Positions 26,301 through 35,370 are shown, numbered from the stretch's first letter. The stretch: DNA of 64,000 nt from Geosporobacter ferrireducens (GCF_001750685.1 NZ_CP017269.1:2273416-2337415); one strand, 5' to 3'. A program made the numbers and translations. Notes: generated by a model from the sequence alone, not told the origin.

Positions 26301-28081
26301 GGTTTATGCTTGTCTGCTGCGCCTTGATCAATCATCTTTATCAATGCAGCCGGGTTTTCCAGCATCAACGGCAATGTTTCATTTTGATATCTGCCAATAT
26401 CTGTTTCCTCTTTTGCAAGGATTACAAAGGGAATATCTCTTCCTTCAAAGGATTTTCCAAGAGATTTATACACTAAATATCGATTATCCTTTGCTAATCC
26501 AAATATTCTATTGATTGCCGGAACGATCTCATCATAAGTATGGTAGGAATCATAAGCATTTAACTTCATAACAGTTTTTGCAACTGCTTTTGTGGCAACA
26601 TCTCCTATTGCAAGGTTATACTCGCCTAATAATTCAGGATATCTCGTTCTTGGATTTGGCCTGCCTTGCAAGTTCGTAGTCCCATAGGGTAAATCAAATT
26701 TAATAATAGCTCTTACTACACTCTCGTCTATGTATGGCTCTTTTATAAAGCTAATAAAGGAAGGTCCTGTATATCCTCCGCTGGATGACTGGAAGGATTT
26801 CCATGCCGAAAGCGGTAACCCGCCAAAAGCCCACTCCAGATTGTCCAAGGTTGGAGCATACCCCAAATTAGCTGATACCTCTACTTCCCTAGCCTCTGAC
26901 ATAGATAATAAGTTCGTACTTGTTTTAATACCAATAAAGCTGTCTTCATCTGCCGGCGGTGTAATCTCCTTTAAGAAATGATACAATAAAGTAGTGAATG
27001 TATATAATCTTTCTTCCACTCTTCCGGGAAATTCTTCCATCAGGAAATCAAGATCATCTTTTTCATTATGAAATATGGTGCCGTGCTTTTCGGTTTGCGT
27101 ATAGCCATCCAATTCGCCTATTTCCCAGTTGGTTGCTTCAAAATAGGTCCATGGAATACCTGCAGCTTGGAATGGTACATGATCACTAAATGGTCCGGTT
27201 GTACCCACAGGATACTCAGGATTGTGTCCGGGATTTGTTTCTACATTAAGTCCTAATGAAGCTGCAAGTGCTAATACCTGGTCTCTCACCCATCCTTTCG
27301 GGCCAAGGTCTCCATAAGCATACATCTTATCTCCGGCAACTACACTGTCTAAGTTAATCATCGCCACCGTATTAGCAATCTCATCTTCTGTCATTTGGGA
27401 TACATAGTAGCTAGATCCTCTCAAACCTACTTCTTCAGCGCCAAAGGCAACGAATTTGATGGTATAAGTTGTATCTATACCCTTTAGCATCTCAGCAGCT
27501 CCCAGCATCACTGCCACACCAGATGCATTATCATCAGCCCCTGTTCCCCTGCTCACTGAATCATAGTGTGCTCCTACGATTACTTGTTTCGAAGACTTAC
27601 CGGGTTTTACTGCAATAATATTGTCAGATGCCCTGGTTGCACCGCTGCGAACATAAGTAAAAGGCTGTACGGTAGTGCTGTATCCTAGTTCATTTTTCAA
27701 TACATTTACAATATAGTCCCTTGCTTCTGCTTCTTTTTCAGTACTTGCTACTCTCGCACCAATTTTTTTTGATAAGCCGTAAACATGTTCATAGACACTG
27801 CCTGTAACCGTTACTATATTCTCCGACAGCAACGAATTTATGGAAAAAGAGCTCAATCCCCCTGCGCCATTTTCCTCAAAGCCTTTTTCCATCTCCTCAT
27901 GGACTTGTACCGCTCCAAAAGGATTTTGGTACACCATGGGCTCAAAGCCTAGTTCTTGTACATCATATCCTCTATCACTATCTGGAAAAAGTACTGCCGG
28001 TTCCATAGCAAAAGCTGTAGGAATCAGTAATGATAGGGTCAGTACGATAACAATAAACTGAGTCCATCTTTTTTTGTACAT
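23309..28081 (-). CDS. S-layer-anchored double peptidase: M28 + M14 + three SLH domains
   Basis: 1590 residues. Signal peptide ends near AFA (residue 25). Residues about 95-375 are an M28 aminopeptidase with a full metal set: VGAHYDSV, GADDNASG, FGAEEVG, INLDSV, SDHVPF. Residues about 500-900 look like an M14 zinc carboxypeptidase: WFNNMHSDEAPG (HxxE), FNDLHGF (second His), TIEMPELN (catalytic Glu). Then a Gly/Ser linker, a beta domain, and three SLH domains (from about 1425; GHWAEANI, NHWAKDYI, ISAWAVNAV) for binding wall polymer. It likely digests peptides on the cell surface for amino-acid fermentation. Confidence 0.9.
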   Translation of the reverse strand: MYKKRWTQFIVIVLTLSLLIPTAFAMEPAVLFPDSDRGYDVQELGFEPMVYQNPFGAVQVHEEMEKGFEENGAGGLSSFSINSLLSENIVTVTGSVYEHVYGLSKKIGARVASTEKEAEARDYIVNVLKNELGYSTTVQPFTYVRSGATRASDNIIAVKPGKSSKQVIVGAHYDSVSRGTGADDNASGVAVMLGAAEMLKGIDTTYTIKFVAFGAEEVGLRGSSYYVSQMTEDEIANTVAMINLDSVVAGDKMYAYGDLGPKGWVRDQVLALAASLGLNVETNPGHNPEYPVGTTGPFSDHVPFQAAGIPWTYFEATNWEIGELDGYTQTEKHGTIFHNEKDDLDFLMEEFPGRVEERLYTFTTLLYHFLKEITPPADEDSFIGIKTSTNLLSMSEAREVEVSANLGYAPTLDNLEWAFGGLPLSAWKSFQSSSGGYTGPSFISFIKEPYIDESVVRAIIKFDLPYGTTNLQGRPNPRTRYPELLGEYNLAIGDVATKAVAKTVMKLNAYDSYHTYDEIVPAINRIFGLAKDNRYLVYKSLGKSFEGRDIPFVILAKEETDIGRYQNETLPLMLENPAALIKMIDQGAADKHKPAIWFNNMHSDEAPGIDAQIDLLEMLATQDEIAFNTVKKGTEVEVKLSVEEILDNFIILFNFAHNPDGRYHNTRTTVHGFDPNRDMSYQMQIETVAVAEEIAKWSPMIFNDLHGFVSDFLIEPCTPPHDPNYEYDLLMNGMIDHAHAMGKAGVSNTKYTGYIIPKYDYGSGWDDSAPIYGAMYAMIHGAMGHTIEMPELNQDSNDAVVYAGLGSIDYVLENKDKLFKNQLEIYRRGVEGIDAANPVDSHYINAKGEKIGRPRGEHANFFPDYYVIPVEKELQKNPLAAYEMAQYFLRNGVKVERTTTDVTVGNQTYPVGSFVIPMHQAKRGYANTLLYDGSDFSDWPAMYAEVTSSFPDLRGFDKYEIRAEGAFQGKMQKVSTVTIPKTDIPWNVEKLVIRNTNNDAIKAVNVLLAGNKPVQMVYSNGDDFVKGDFVVNKEDLEALKDHYYLELAPYVGNAALKLLKQPKVAAFGSELTFVLKFLGFHPVNYNEANVIVDESGNANNSIIKGLIQSGTSYVGVGGNAINSMAASGLLPGLSRGRTGSSHEGVLRASVDTDSVITGNYNENEVLYNKSGSWIESIPEKARVLARISNEDDYFKAGWWPNNHLVKGKAYIIQDQVEDAKITLFANHIANRAHPHHQFRMLANAIYDAIPGTVTPVTDPPSGGGSGGGGGGSSSTPKAAVNGAAGATVTLNGVRLVFPANGLDHDFVVTVSVIGNPSGLSVPANMKLLSKIYEINKNLSENFKKAVKIILPFDKGQYDAQKHELALFWFNEDKKEWIKLDNIEIDFEAGKVAGETDHFTKFAVLAVEKAAEAADEPAQATEITDIKGHWAEANILKLIGAGAITGYPDQTFRPNDHITRAEFATVLVKAFKLEQKSGTIFTDTFNHWAKDYIATAAAYGIVSGYDADKFRPNDMITREQMAAMIVKAAKLESAATVKAFTDSKDISAWAVNAVDTITAQEIINGYPDDSFRPSGKATRAEAVTVIMNALK

Positions 28082-28166
28082 AATATTCCCCCTTTATGAA
28101 TTTTTCATCAACTGTAGTTGTACAGATGACAAATATTAAAAACTATCTTTGTATCCCACCCGAAAA

Positions 28167-28280
28167 TTACATAAGTTTATGGATCACAATTGAAACCTGA
28201 GCACGGATAGCCTTTCCCCCCGTTACAAAGGTAGATCCGCCCTTTACAAACAAATTTATCTCCATGTCCTTGCAGCCCAT
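28167..28280 (-). pseudogene. Possible short ORF or gene remnant
   Basis: 37 codons from ATG 28280 (AAGGA upstream) ending KAIRAQVSIVIHKLM; the preceding bases in another frame give EGQAATAVVLNFEGKEGMFS, so a frameshifted remnant of a longer gene is possible. No family recognised. Confidence 0.25.
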
Positions 28281-28361
28281 GAAAACATTCCTTCTTTGCC
28301 CTCAAAGTTCAATACAACAGCAGTAGCAGCTTGTCCTTCATACGCTTTCAGCCTGTCCCTT

Positions 28362-28721
28362 TTAGAATACAAAATCTCTTTTATATATGCTCTCCCCTTC
28401 TATCTTCCATCCCCCAAAGTCAGTTTTAAGTGCGATACCAAAATTTTTATTCTCTTTATTCATCTCTACAGTCCCTTCTACAAAAGCAATCTTTCTCTCG
28501 TGCTGTATTTCAATCCTGATAATTTCTAGTAGTCTTCCTAAATCTTTGTCATATTCCGGGTGAATCAAAAAATAGTTCAATGGTACCTCTCTTTGAAATG
28601 ATGTATCTAAATAACTGTACATCATCAATCGGTCTCTTTTATAAAAGGCTTCATAAAAAGAAAATATAGTGCTTTTTATCTGCTCTTCATAATTTCTGAC
28701 ATCACGAATCTTTCCCTCCAT
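28362..28721 (-). CDS. Hypothetical protein, NTF2-like in pattern
   Basis: 119 residues from ATG 28721 (GAGGAG upstream). IKSTIFSFYEAFYKRDRLMM followed by beta-strand-like stretches (IRIEIQHERKIAFVEGTVEM, FGIALKTDFGGWKIEGES) resembles small NTF2/SnoaL-like folds, but this is only pattern-level. No signal peptide. Monocistronic. Function unknown. Confidence 0.65.
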   Translation of the reverse strand: MEGKIRDVRNYEEQIKSTIFSFYEAFYKRDRLMMYSYLDTSFQREVPLNYFLIHPEYDKDLGRLLEIIRIEIQHERKIAFVEGTVEMNKENKNFGIALKTDFGGWKIEGESIYKRDFVF

Positions 28722-28736
28722 AACTTTTCTCCTCAT

Positions 28737-28978
28737 CCAATAATAATCTGTTCATCGGCCTTTTTGCTCATTACTTTTTCATTCCATCTCCCAGTACTGC
28801 TGATAATTAACTGTCTGTCCCCATTGTTTTGGAACCATCTTTAAAGAAAAAATAAGCAATCTAAGATTTATTTTTATTATATTAAAAAATCAAGCCTGTA
28901 CTTGTCATAATTTGATTTATAAATTTCAGATTATTTCGACACTAATTTTGTTTTTATGTTTACTCTATAGCCGGTTGC
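28737..28978. other. Intergenic stretch without recognised features
   Basis: AT-rich, no open frame of note, no repeat or tRNA seen. Confidence 0.4.
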
Positions 28979-29056
28979 GTTAATCGACAAAAAAAATTAC
29001 CTGTGTTTTCGTAAACAAAGGTAATTCTACATTTTATATATATTTTTGTCGATTAT
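28979..29056. repeat. Nested palindrome
   Basis: Outer arms TAATCGACAAAAA / TTTTTGTCGATTA enclose a second inverted repeat AATTACCT / AGGTAATT. About 78 bases, AT-rich. It could be a terminator for the minus-strand VanZ gene or a small palindromic repeat. Confidence 0.6.
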
Positions 29057-29118
29057 ATCTCAAATTTTTTATAGGCTCTTACCGCCCACTTCTATTCTTT
29101 CTCTTCGGTCTATATTCC

Positions 29119-29646
29119 CTATTTACTGCTCTTTGCCTTTACCGCACTTATCCCCTTTACAATCATAATAATACAGATGACAATGACCGTCCCTATAAAC
29201 GCGCCTACACCATCAATGATTACATCATTCAGTGAGGATATTCTACCGACAAACCCTTGATTAAACTCATCAAGCACTGCTATTGCAACAGGCAGACTCG
29301 CCCCAAGCAGAAAACCGATGAAAATTTTTCCTGAATAGATATATCCAAAGCTGCTGCACAGAATCCCCAGAACAAAGTAGATGCCAAAATGTGCGCTCTT
29401 CCGCACTACTGCATTGGAGGTTTTGTACCTGCCCATCAGCAATACATCCTTTATTAGACTTTCTCCCTTTTGGTAGATGCGGCTATCCGTTATATCAAAA
29501 ATTTCATTTGCTTTTCTTAGTATTCTTACTGCCATGCTGGATTGACTATGTGATATATTGGGCGGCTGGGATGAAAAGTAGAATATCATAACGGTCCACA
29601 GTATAAATACAAGAAAAAATATTATTCCTAAGTGCTTTCTGCGCAT
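29119..29646 (-). CDS. VanZ family membrane protein
   Basis: 175 residues with about four membrane helices and the VanZ motifs: MIFYFSSQ, RKSAHFGIYFVLGIL, LDEFNQ and LNDVIIDGVGAFIG. ATG at 29646 follows AGGAGAGG; a TTG start eight codons earlier is less likely. VanZ proteins are envelope proteins; in some species they lower teicoplanin susceptibility. Specific role unknown here. Confidence 0.88.
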   Translation of the reverse strand: MRRKHLGIIFFLVFILWTVMIFYFSSQPPNISHSQSSMAVRILRKANEIFDITDSRIYQKGESLIKDVLLMGRYKTSNAVVRKSAHFGIYFVLGILCSSFGYIYSGKIFIGFLLGASLPVAIAVLDEFNQGFVGRISSLNDVIIDGVGAFIGTVIVICIIMIVKGISAVKAKSSK

Positions 29647-29832
29647 GCCTCTCCTATAACCTTCTCTCAATTATTCTATTGATATATCTTTCTATTTCTT
29701 TAATAATTTCTTCATTTAGCTTTTAATTTATCCTTATCTTTGCTATTTCACGGGCTTTTCTATTTCCTCCTGTTTGAAACCGTAGCATCCCATCATTTGT
29801 TCAATTCAAACCGTCCCTAAATTTAATGCCGC

Positions 29833-30735
29833 CTATTCATTCAACAATGCTTTATTTTCCGGTTTAATTTCCTGTCCCCATGTAATGGACAGGTAGATTC
29901 CGAAAACAATCATCACACTTCCGACAATCTGCCATAAACTAGGATGTTCAGCAAACAGAAGGATCGCCCATACAGTAGCGAACACCGGTTCTCCCAATAC
30001 AGCAGTCGATACAAAGGCAGCCTTAACATAGGCCAGTGCCCAATTGAAAATGCTGTGTCCCAGGATGGTACAAAATATTGCCAATGCTAAGAAAATGAAC
30101 CATTCCCTTAAAGGGTAAGGATGGAGTGGGATTCCTGCTCCCAAAACAAAAATCATCAAGGTCACAAAACAACTGCTATAAACTAAGAAAGTATAGGTTG
30201 TCACAGACATGTGCTGCCGCACAGCCCTGCCAATCATCATGTATCCTGCTACAAAAAATGCCCCTGCAAGGGCCAGCAAATCTCCGAACAATACATGATT
30301 CCCTAAGGCAGAATCTCCCATGGAAATGATGATGCCTCCACCTAAAGCGATTCCAACACATAAAACTGTCTTTTTCGAAACCTTCTCTTTTAAAATTAAA
30401 ACACTTCCCAATAGTATAAAAACAGGGTGGGTATTCACCAATACTGCAGAGCTTGCAATAGATGTATATTTGATGGAGGTAATCCAAGTAGCAAAATGGA
30501 GGGCTAAAAAGACGCCGCTAAGTATGCAAATCCCTAGACTCCTTTTATCAATCTCCTTTATCTCTTGTCTTTTTGACCGGATTACCGAGGGTGCCAGCAG
30601 CAGGATGGTAAATCCTAAACGATAGGCCGCGATGATTAAAGACGGTGCTGTAGAATATTTGATAAAGATTGAAGAAAAAGAGACAAAAATTACGCCGATT
30701 AAAACCGCCCACTGGGGATTTAGTTTTTTTCCCAT
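29833..30735 (-). CDS. EamA/DMT family permease
   Basis: 300 residues with ten hydrophobic helices in two EamA halves (first half VLIGVIFVSFSSIFIKYST onward; second half GDLLALAGAFFVAGYMMIGR, ILGHSIFNWALAYVKAAFVS, GEPVFATVWAILLF). Drug/metabolite exporter family; substrate unknown. AAGGAGG precedes ATG; 15 bases from the next gene upstream, so likely one operon. Confidence 0.92.
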   Translation of the reverse strand: MGKKLNPQWAVLIGVIFVSFSSIFIKYSTAPSLIIAAYRLGFTILLLAPSVIRSKRQEIKEIDKRSLGICILSGVFLALHFATWITSIKYTSIASSAVLVNTHPVFILLGSVLILKEKVSKKTVLCVGIALGGGIIISMGDSALGNHVLFGDLLALAGAFFVAGYMMIGRAVRQHMSVTTYTFLVYSSCFVTLMIFVLGAGIPLHPYPLREWFIFLALAIFCTILGHSIFNWALAYVKAAFVSTAVLGEPVFATVWAILLFAEHPSLWQIVGSVMIVFGIYLSITWGQEIKPENKALLNE

Positions 30736-30750
30736 AATGATACCTCCTTA

Positions 30751-31926
30751 TTAATACTCATGATCTGCAAGGAATTCAAAAAAGTCACCATAGTCACTTT
30801 GCACGAATTCATAGAGCAGGGGACGATTGAGACGCAATCTTTCTTCCAGTTGTATAAGCTTATTAAAAGGTTCCTGTGTAAAATAACCTTCCAACTCTTT
30901 AATTTTTTCTTCCGAATAGGCTGCTACCAGCAGCTGATCTTCATCTGTTAAATAGTATATTCCGTAAACATCTTCATTCAAATAATAGATGGGACTTTTC
31001 ACATGGTCGTTGGTAGGATTAAATTCAGTGAAAAGATAACTTCCCTCATAAGCATGCTTCATGGCATGAGGCTTATCTGTATCTAACTGTTGAATGCATG
31101 CATCTGAATCTTCAACATAATAGATGGAGATATATTCTGGCTTTGTTAACCCAAAAGCTGCCTCCATAGCAGTAATATTCATAGTAGAACGTACTTCTGC
31201 ACGGGTCACCTTAAGCCCGTCTTTCGTCTTTCCAATTCTGATCTCACTGAGGATCATCTTATATTGGTTTTTTTCATCAATGATAGATTCTGTCAGATAC
31301 GCTGTCCCTTCACTATCTTCTATCGTTTCCGTTACATTCTTTAAAAGGGTTCCCGGTGTTTCTACAATTCGATAATTCTCATTTTCACAGGCAGAAAGGT
31401 AATTTAAAGCCTCGTAGTCACCACCAACCGCACGCATCACGAAATAATTAACTAGCTGCATGGGCATTTCCAAGGGTTCACAGATTTTATTCCATAGAAG
31501 GCTAATCTCATCAGAAGAAAGGGTGACCTTTTCCTGAAGAGCAAAATCATACTCTGCTAAAGGGTCCGGCAGATTTTCTTTAAAGGTATTATTTCGCTTG
31601 ATGAACTCTCTTAAAAGATATCTGGCCTCCCGCTCTGTAATCCAAACCAATTCTCCACCTAGACCTCCCATCATCCTAGCTGTCTGAAACCCTATCTCTT
31701 CTTCTGTAGGTGCCAGCACGCCGACATAGTCATCTAATCCGTACTCTTCTGCATCCAGATGGAAGAATTGGGCAAAGAGCTGTTCATCCTCGGTCATCCA
31801 TTTGATTCGTAATCCCAGCACACCCATTAAACGGGTATTGGTCACATGAGCCTCTAGAAATTGATGTTTCTTTATCACTCCTACGGTTTTATTTCCGACA
31901 ATCACTTTAAATTTTCTTTTATTCAT
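30751..31926 (-). CDS. Hypothetical protein of about 391 residues
   Basis: Soluble, no signal peptide or membrane helix. ATG at 31926 is better spaced from AAGGAG than the ATG one codon earlier. N-terminal beta-rich FKVIVGNKTVGVIKKHQFLE, a mixed middle, and a C-terminal acidic helix. No catalytic motif visible and no family recognised. Likely cotranscribed with the EamA permease that follows. Confidence 0.7.
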   Translation of the reverse strand: MNKRKFKVIVGNKTVGVIKKHQFLEAHVTNTRLMGVLGLRIKWMTEDEQLFAQFFHLDAEEYGLDDYVGVLAPTEEEIGFQTARMMGGLGGELVWITEREARYLLREFIKRNNTFKENLPDPLAEYDFALQEKVTLSSDEISLLWNKICEPLEMPMQLVNYFVMRAVGGDYEALNYLSACENENYRIVETPGTLLKNVTETIEDSEGTAYLTESIIDEKNQYKMILSEIRIGKTKDGLKVTRAEVRSTMNITAMEAAFGLTKPEYISIYYVEDSDACIQQLDTDKPHAMKHAYEGSYLFTEFNPTNDHVKSPIYYLNEDVYGIYYLTDEDQLLVAAYSEEKIKELEGYFTQEPFNKLIQLEERLRLNRPLLYEFVQSDYGDFFEFLADHEY

Positions 31927-32024
31927 CATGGTCTCCTTATATCATCAACAAGTATCGATATGCACTGTACTTTGTTATACTTTTTATTTTATTCAAATCT
32001 ATTATACACTATTTCTGACCGCAG

Positions 32025-32053
32025 AGAAAAAGATACGTTTTCCAAACGTATCT
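32025..32053 (-). terminator. Terminator of the coiled-coil gene
   Basis: AGATACGTTT / AAACGTATCT stem followed by TTTTTC on the minus strand. Confidence 0.8.
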
Positions 32054-32065
32054 CTTGATCAAATC

Positions 32066-32419
32066 TTATAGTATTTTTCTGGCCTTCAGTCTGCGGATAG
32101 CCTCTTCATGAGAGCCGTACATGGATGCGATGGTATCCAGCCGGTCATTCATTTCGTTTTGTTCTGCCTTCATAGACGCAATGTCTTTCTTCATACTGTC
32201 AACATCTTCCTTCAGCACACGTACATCTTCCTTCAGTACGCGTACATCTTCCTTCAGTACGCGTACATCTTCTTTTAGTACACGTACATCTTCCTTTAAT
32301 ACGCGTACATCTTCCTTCAGTACATCTACATCTGCCTGTATGTTGTCTACTTTCTTCCCTAGGGTGTCAATCATACCTACGATCTGATTCAAGGTATGCT
32401 GCAGATCTTGATCGGTCAT
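32066..32419 (-). CDS. Coiled-coil protein with perfect heptad repeats
   Basis: 117 residues. N-terminal helix (QHTLNQIVGMIDTLGKKVDN), then six or so near-identical VLKEDVR heptads (about residues 33-73), a VDSMKKDIASMKAEQNEMND coil, and a short basic end. A parallel trimeric or dimeric coil is likely. No membrane segment. The repeat suggests length variation between strains. Function unknown; similar small coiled coils occur across clostridia. Confidence 0.75.
   Translation of the reverse strand: MTDQDLQHTLNQIVGMIDTLGKKVDNIQADVDVLKEDVRVLKEDVRVLKEDVRVLKEDVRVLKEDVRVLKEDVDSMKKDIASMKAEQNEMNDRLDTIASMYGSHEEAIRRLKARKIL
32203..32330 (-). repeat. 21-bp tandem repeats inside the coiled-coil gene
   Basis: Units of 21 bases (CGTACATCTTCCTTCAGTACG, here split: CGTACATCTTCC + TTCAGTA) encode one heptad each; about six copies with few silent changes. 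Confidence 0.85.
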
Positions 32420-32548
32420 TGGTATTCCTCCCCTTTTTCTTTCGTTATTTGTATTTCATCTTAGGAACTTGTATCCATATTATATCATTTATATATTTTT
32501 CATGAAAGATTTATCGCTCTATAAATATACTCCTGTGCTGGCTATTTT

Positions 32549-32578
32549 CTCGGAACGATCGCTGATCGTTCCCTACAG
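32549..32578. repeat. CCCTACA hairpin repeat, copy 1
   Basis: CGGAACGATCGCTGATCGTTCC followed by CTACA (arms GGAACGATC / GATCGTTCC). Overlaps the end of the phosphosugar mutase gene. Related copies at about 60160-60240, 60864 and 63118. Confidence 0.7.
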
Positions 32579-34309
32579 CATAGAATGAATGATATCCATA
32601 ACACCATATTTAAACACCTGCAGTTGTGCTTTAGCATCTTCTAAAGATTTTCCAACCACTGAGAAATATATCTTAATTTTGGGTTCTGTACCGGATGGAC
32701 GTACACAGAACCATGATCCGTCCTCCATGGTAAAGTGGAGTACATCAGATTGAGGCAAAGTGAGGTCTTCTTCCCTATTCTCAAAAAGATTGTATTCTTT
32801 TCTATATTCATAGTCTCTTAGAAGCTTTACTTTTTTATCTCCAATGCTCTTAGGTGTATTCTCTCTTAACTGATTTAATATACTGAGGATCTTTTCCATC
32901 CCTTCTTTCCCCTTTAGGGTGATGGATGTCAACCCTTCCTGATAATAACCATACTTCTCAAATAGCGCCAACAACCCATCATATAGGGTCATATCCTTGG
33001 TTTTATAGTAGGCTGCCATTTCACAGATCAAAAGGGCGGCAATGACAGCATCTTTATCCCTGACAAAAGTACCTGCCAGATAGCCATAGCTTTCCTCATA
33101 CCCGAAAACAAATTCTTTTTCTCCTGTTTTCTCAAACTCCTTAATCTTTTCTCCAATAAACTTAAAGCCTGTTAGCGTGTCCAAGGTAGCCATGCCGTAG
33201 CTTCTGGCAATCTCCGCACCCATTTCGCTGGTTACAATGGTTTTAACCACTACCCCATTTACCGGAAGCTTCTTTCTTTCTTCCATAGCAGATAGAATAT
33301 AATCTATTAATAAAGCACCGGTTTGATTACCTGTTAATATCTCATAATCCCCTTGCTTGTTCTGTACTACGGCACCAATCCGATCACAATCAGGGTCTGT
33401 TCCAATGATGACATCAGGTTTTACGGTTTCTGTTAAGTCTAGGGCTAGCGTAAAGGCTTCATGTTCCTCAGGATTCGGTGATTTTACTGTAGTAAAATTC
33501 GGATCTGGCAATTCCTGCTCTGGGACAACAAAAATATTTTCGAAACCAGCTTCCCTTAGCACCCTTCTTACTGCCATGTTTCCAGTTCCGTGAAGGGGTG
33601 TGTAAATGACCTTAAGATCTGTTCCTAACTGATGGATTAGCTCCGGTCTCAGAACAAGCGACTTCACACGTTCGATATATTTTTGATCGATTTCTTCTCC
33701 AATAATCTGCAGCAGTCCTTTCTCTAAGGCTTCTCGCTTAGATAGATAAGGTACTGTACTATAGTCATGAATTTGTTGTATTTTTTCGATGACTTTTTCT
33801 GCATCCTCCGGCACCAGCTGTCCCCCGTCTTCTCCATATACCTTATAACCATTATATTCCGGAGGATTGTGACTGGCCGTAACTACGATCCCACCGGCAC
33901 AGCCCAGCTCGCGTATTGCAAAAGACAGCTCCGGCGTAGTACGCAATGCATCAAACAGATAGGCTTTTATTCCGTTGGCACACAATACAAGGGCAGCTTC
34001 TTCAGCAAACTCCGGAGACTTATGGCGGGAGTCATAAGCGATCACTACGCCCTTTTCCTTTGCACTTTCAACCGATTCTATTAAATATTCTCCGAAGCCC
34101 TGGGTAGCTCTCCGAACGGTGTAAATATTCATCCGGTTGGTGCCGGCACCGATCACCCCTCGCAGTCCTCCGGTCCCAAATTCCAAATCCCTGTAGAATC
34201 TCTCCTCTATTTCCTTTTCCTCTCCTTCAATTCCTTTTAATTCTTTCTTTATTTCTTGATCAAAATATGGATTTCTTAGCCATTCTTCATAAATTTCTCT
34301 ATAATTCAT
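32573..34309 (-). CDS. Phospho-sugar mutase (phosphoglucomutase/phosphomannomutase)
   Basis: Interconverts hexose 1- and 6-phosphates. 578 residues, the PGM2-type length. Catalytic serine loop GGIVVTASHNPPEYNGYKV, metal-binding loop IIGTDPDCDRIGAV, sugar-binding GYEESYGYLAG, and phosphate-binding FCVRPSGTEPKIKIY are all present. GGAGG precedes ATG. It follows the epimerase gene by 27 bases, suggesting an operon supplying UDP-sugars for envelope glycans. Confidence 0.95.
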   Translation of the reverse strand: MNYREIYEEWLRNPYFDQEIKKELKGIEGEEKEIEERFYRDLEFGTGGLRGVIGAGTNRMNIYTVRRATQGFGEYLIESVESAKEKGVVIAYDSRHKSPEFAEEAALVLCANGIKAYLFDALRTTPELSFAIRELGCAGGIVVTASHNPPEYNGYKVYGEDGGQLVPEDAEKVIEKIQQIHDYSTVPYLSKREALEKGLLQIIGEEIDQKYIERVKSLVLRPELIHQLGTDLKVIYTPLHGTGNMAVRRVLREAGFENIFVVPEQELPDPNFTTVKSPNPEEHEAFTLALDLTETVKPDVIIGTDPDCDRIGAVVQNKQGDYEILTGNQTGALLIDYILSAMEERKKLPVNGVVVKTIVTSEMGAEIARSYGMATLDTLTGFKFIGEKIKEFEKTGEKEFVFGYEESYGYLAGTFVRDKDAVIAALLICEMAAYYKTKDMTLYDGLLALFEKYGYYQEGLTSITLKGKEGMEKILSILNQLRENTPKSIGDKKVKLLRDYEYRKEYNLFENREEDLTLPQSDVLHFTMEDGSWFCVRPSGTEPKIKIYFSVVGKSLEDAKAQLQVFKYGVMDIIHSML

Positions 34310-34336
34310 CTATTTTTACCTCCTCATCTCCAGATC

Positions 34337-35245
34337 TTATTCCTCTGACTGAAGCATTTCTTCCAGACCTGCTGCAAGGCTGTAGCGAGGTGTCCAATCC
34401 AACTGCATCATTGCTTTTCGATTATCCAGTATGCTGTGGGGTATATCTCCCGGGCGCTCTGGCCTATATTGGACGTCACCCTGAAAACCGAGCAGCTGTT
34501 TCATCACATCGAACAGCTGGTTAACTGTGGTTTTTTCATTCGTACTAATGTTAAAGGTTTCATTATCTCCCTGGGTTAAAGCCTTCAGATTGGCTTGGGC
34601 CACATCTCCTACGTAAATATAATCACGAGTCTGACTCCCATCACCAAAGATGATTGGAGACTGCCCTATTTTCATCAAGTGTTGAAAAATTGCTACAACC
34701 CCACCTTCTCCCTCGTAGGCCTGCCGCGGTCCATATACGTTGGCATAGCGGAAGATGGTGTGTTTTAGATCATAAAGGCTGCTATATACCCGGATATACT
34801 GCTCCGGCGTGTATTTTGAGATACCGTAATAAGACATGGGGCAAATGTTATGCTTTTCATCAACAGGCAAATAGGCTGGTTCGCCGTATACGGCTGCCGA
34901 AGAGGGGTATATAATTTTCTGAATGCCGTACCGGATACAGTTTTCCAAAATATTTATTGTTCCTAGAATATTAATTTCCCCATCCAGTCTTGGTTCTTTT
35001 ATTGATTTTTGTATATCAATTTGCGCTGCATGATGTACGACGAACGTTGGTTTTTCTTTTTCAAAAACTTCCTGAACGGATTCACTTCTAATATCCATAT
35101 GATAAAAGGTGGCAGATTTATTCACATTTTCCATTTTACCAGTTGATAAATTATCTATGATGATAACTTGAAAGCCTTGATTTATAAGCAGATCTGCCAC
35201 ATGGGATCCTATAAAGCCCGCACCACCGGTTACCAATACCTTCAT
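34337..35245 (-). CDS. NAD-dependent UDP-sugar epimerase (GalE-like)
   Basis: Short-chain dehydrogenase/reductase of the extended class, 302 residues. NAD-binding GGAGFIGSHVADLL, IDNLSTG, catalytic YYGISK (YxxxK) near residue 145, and GPRQAYEGEGGVVAIF in the sugar-binding part. Probably UDP-glucose/UDP-GlcNAc 4-epimerase, exact sugar not certain. Precedes the phosphosugar mutase gene. Confidence 0.92.
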   Translation of the reverse strand: MKVLVTGGAGFIGSHVADLLINQGFQVIIIDNLSTGKMENVNKSATFYHMDIRSESVQEVFEKEKPTFVVHHAAQIDIQKSIKEPRLDGEINILGTINILENCIRYGIQKIIYPSSAAVYGEPAYLPVDEKHNICPMSYYGISKYTPEQYIRVYSSLYDLKHTIFRYANVYGPRQAYEGEGGVVAIFQHLMKIGQSPIIFGDGSQTRDYIYVGDVAQANLKALTQGDNETFNISTNEKTTVNQLFDVMKQLLGFQGDVQYRPERPGDIPHSILDNRKAMMQLDWTPRYSLAAGLEEMLQSEE

Positions 35246-35331
35246 GTACTTCTTCCTCTTTTCTATGTAAATTTATCCTGTATTAATAGTCTCACTCCCT
35301 ATTATACCATGAAGCCTATGTAAAAAATCAT

Positions 35332-35370
35332 AAAAAAAGAGCAATAAAAAGTTTAGCTTCTTATTACTCT
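35332..35370 (-). terminator. Terminator of fabZ
   Basis: AGAGTAATAA / TTATTGCTCT stem followed by seven T on the minus strand, between fabZ and the epimerase gene. Confidence 0.75.

Noticed and set aside
32203..32330. CRISPR-like regular repeats
   Set aside because: 21-bp units without spacers inside a coding frame; no cas genes.
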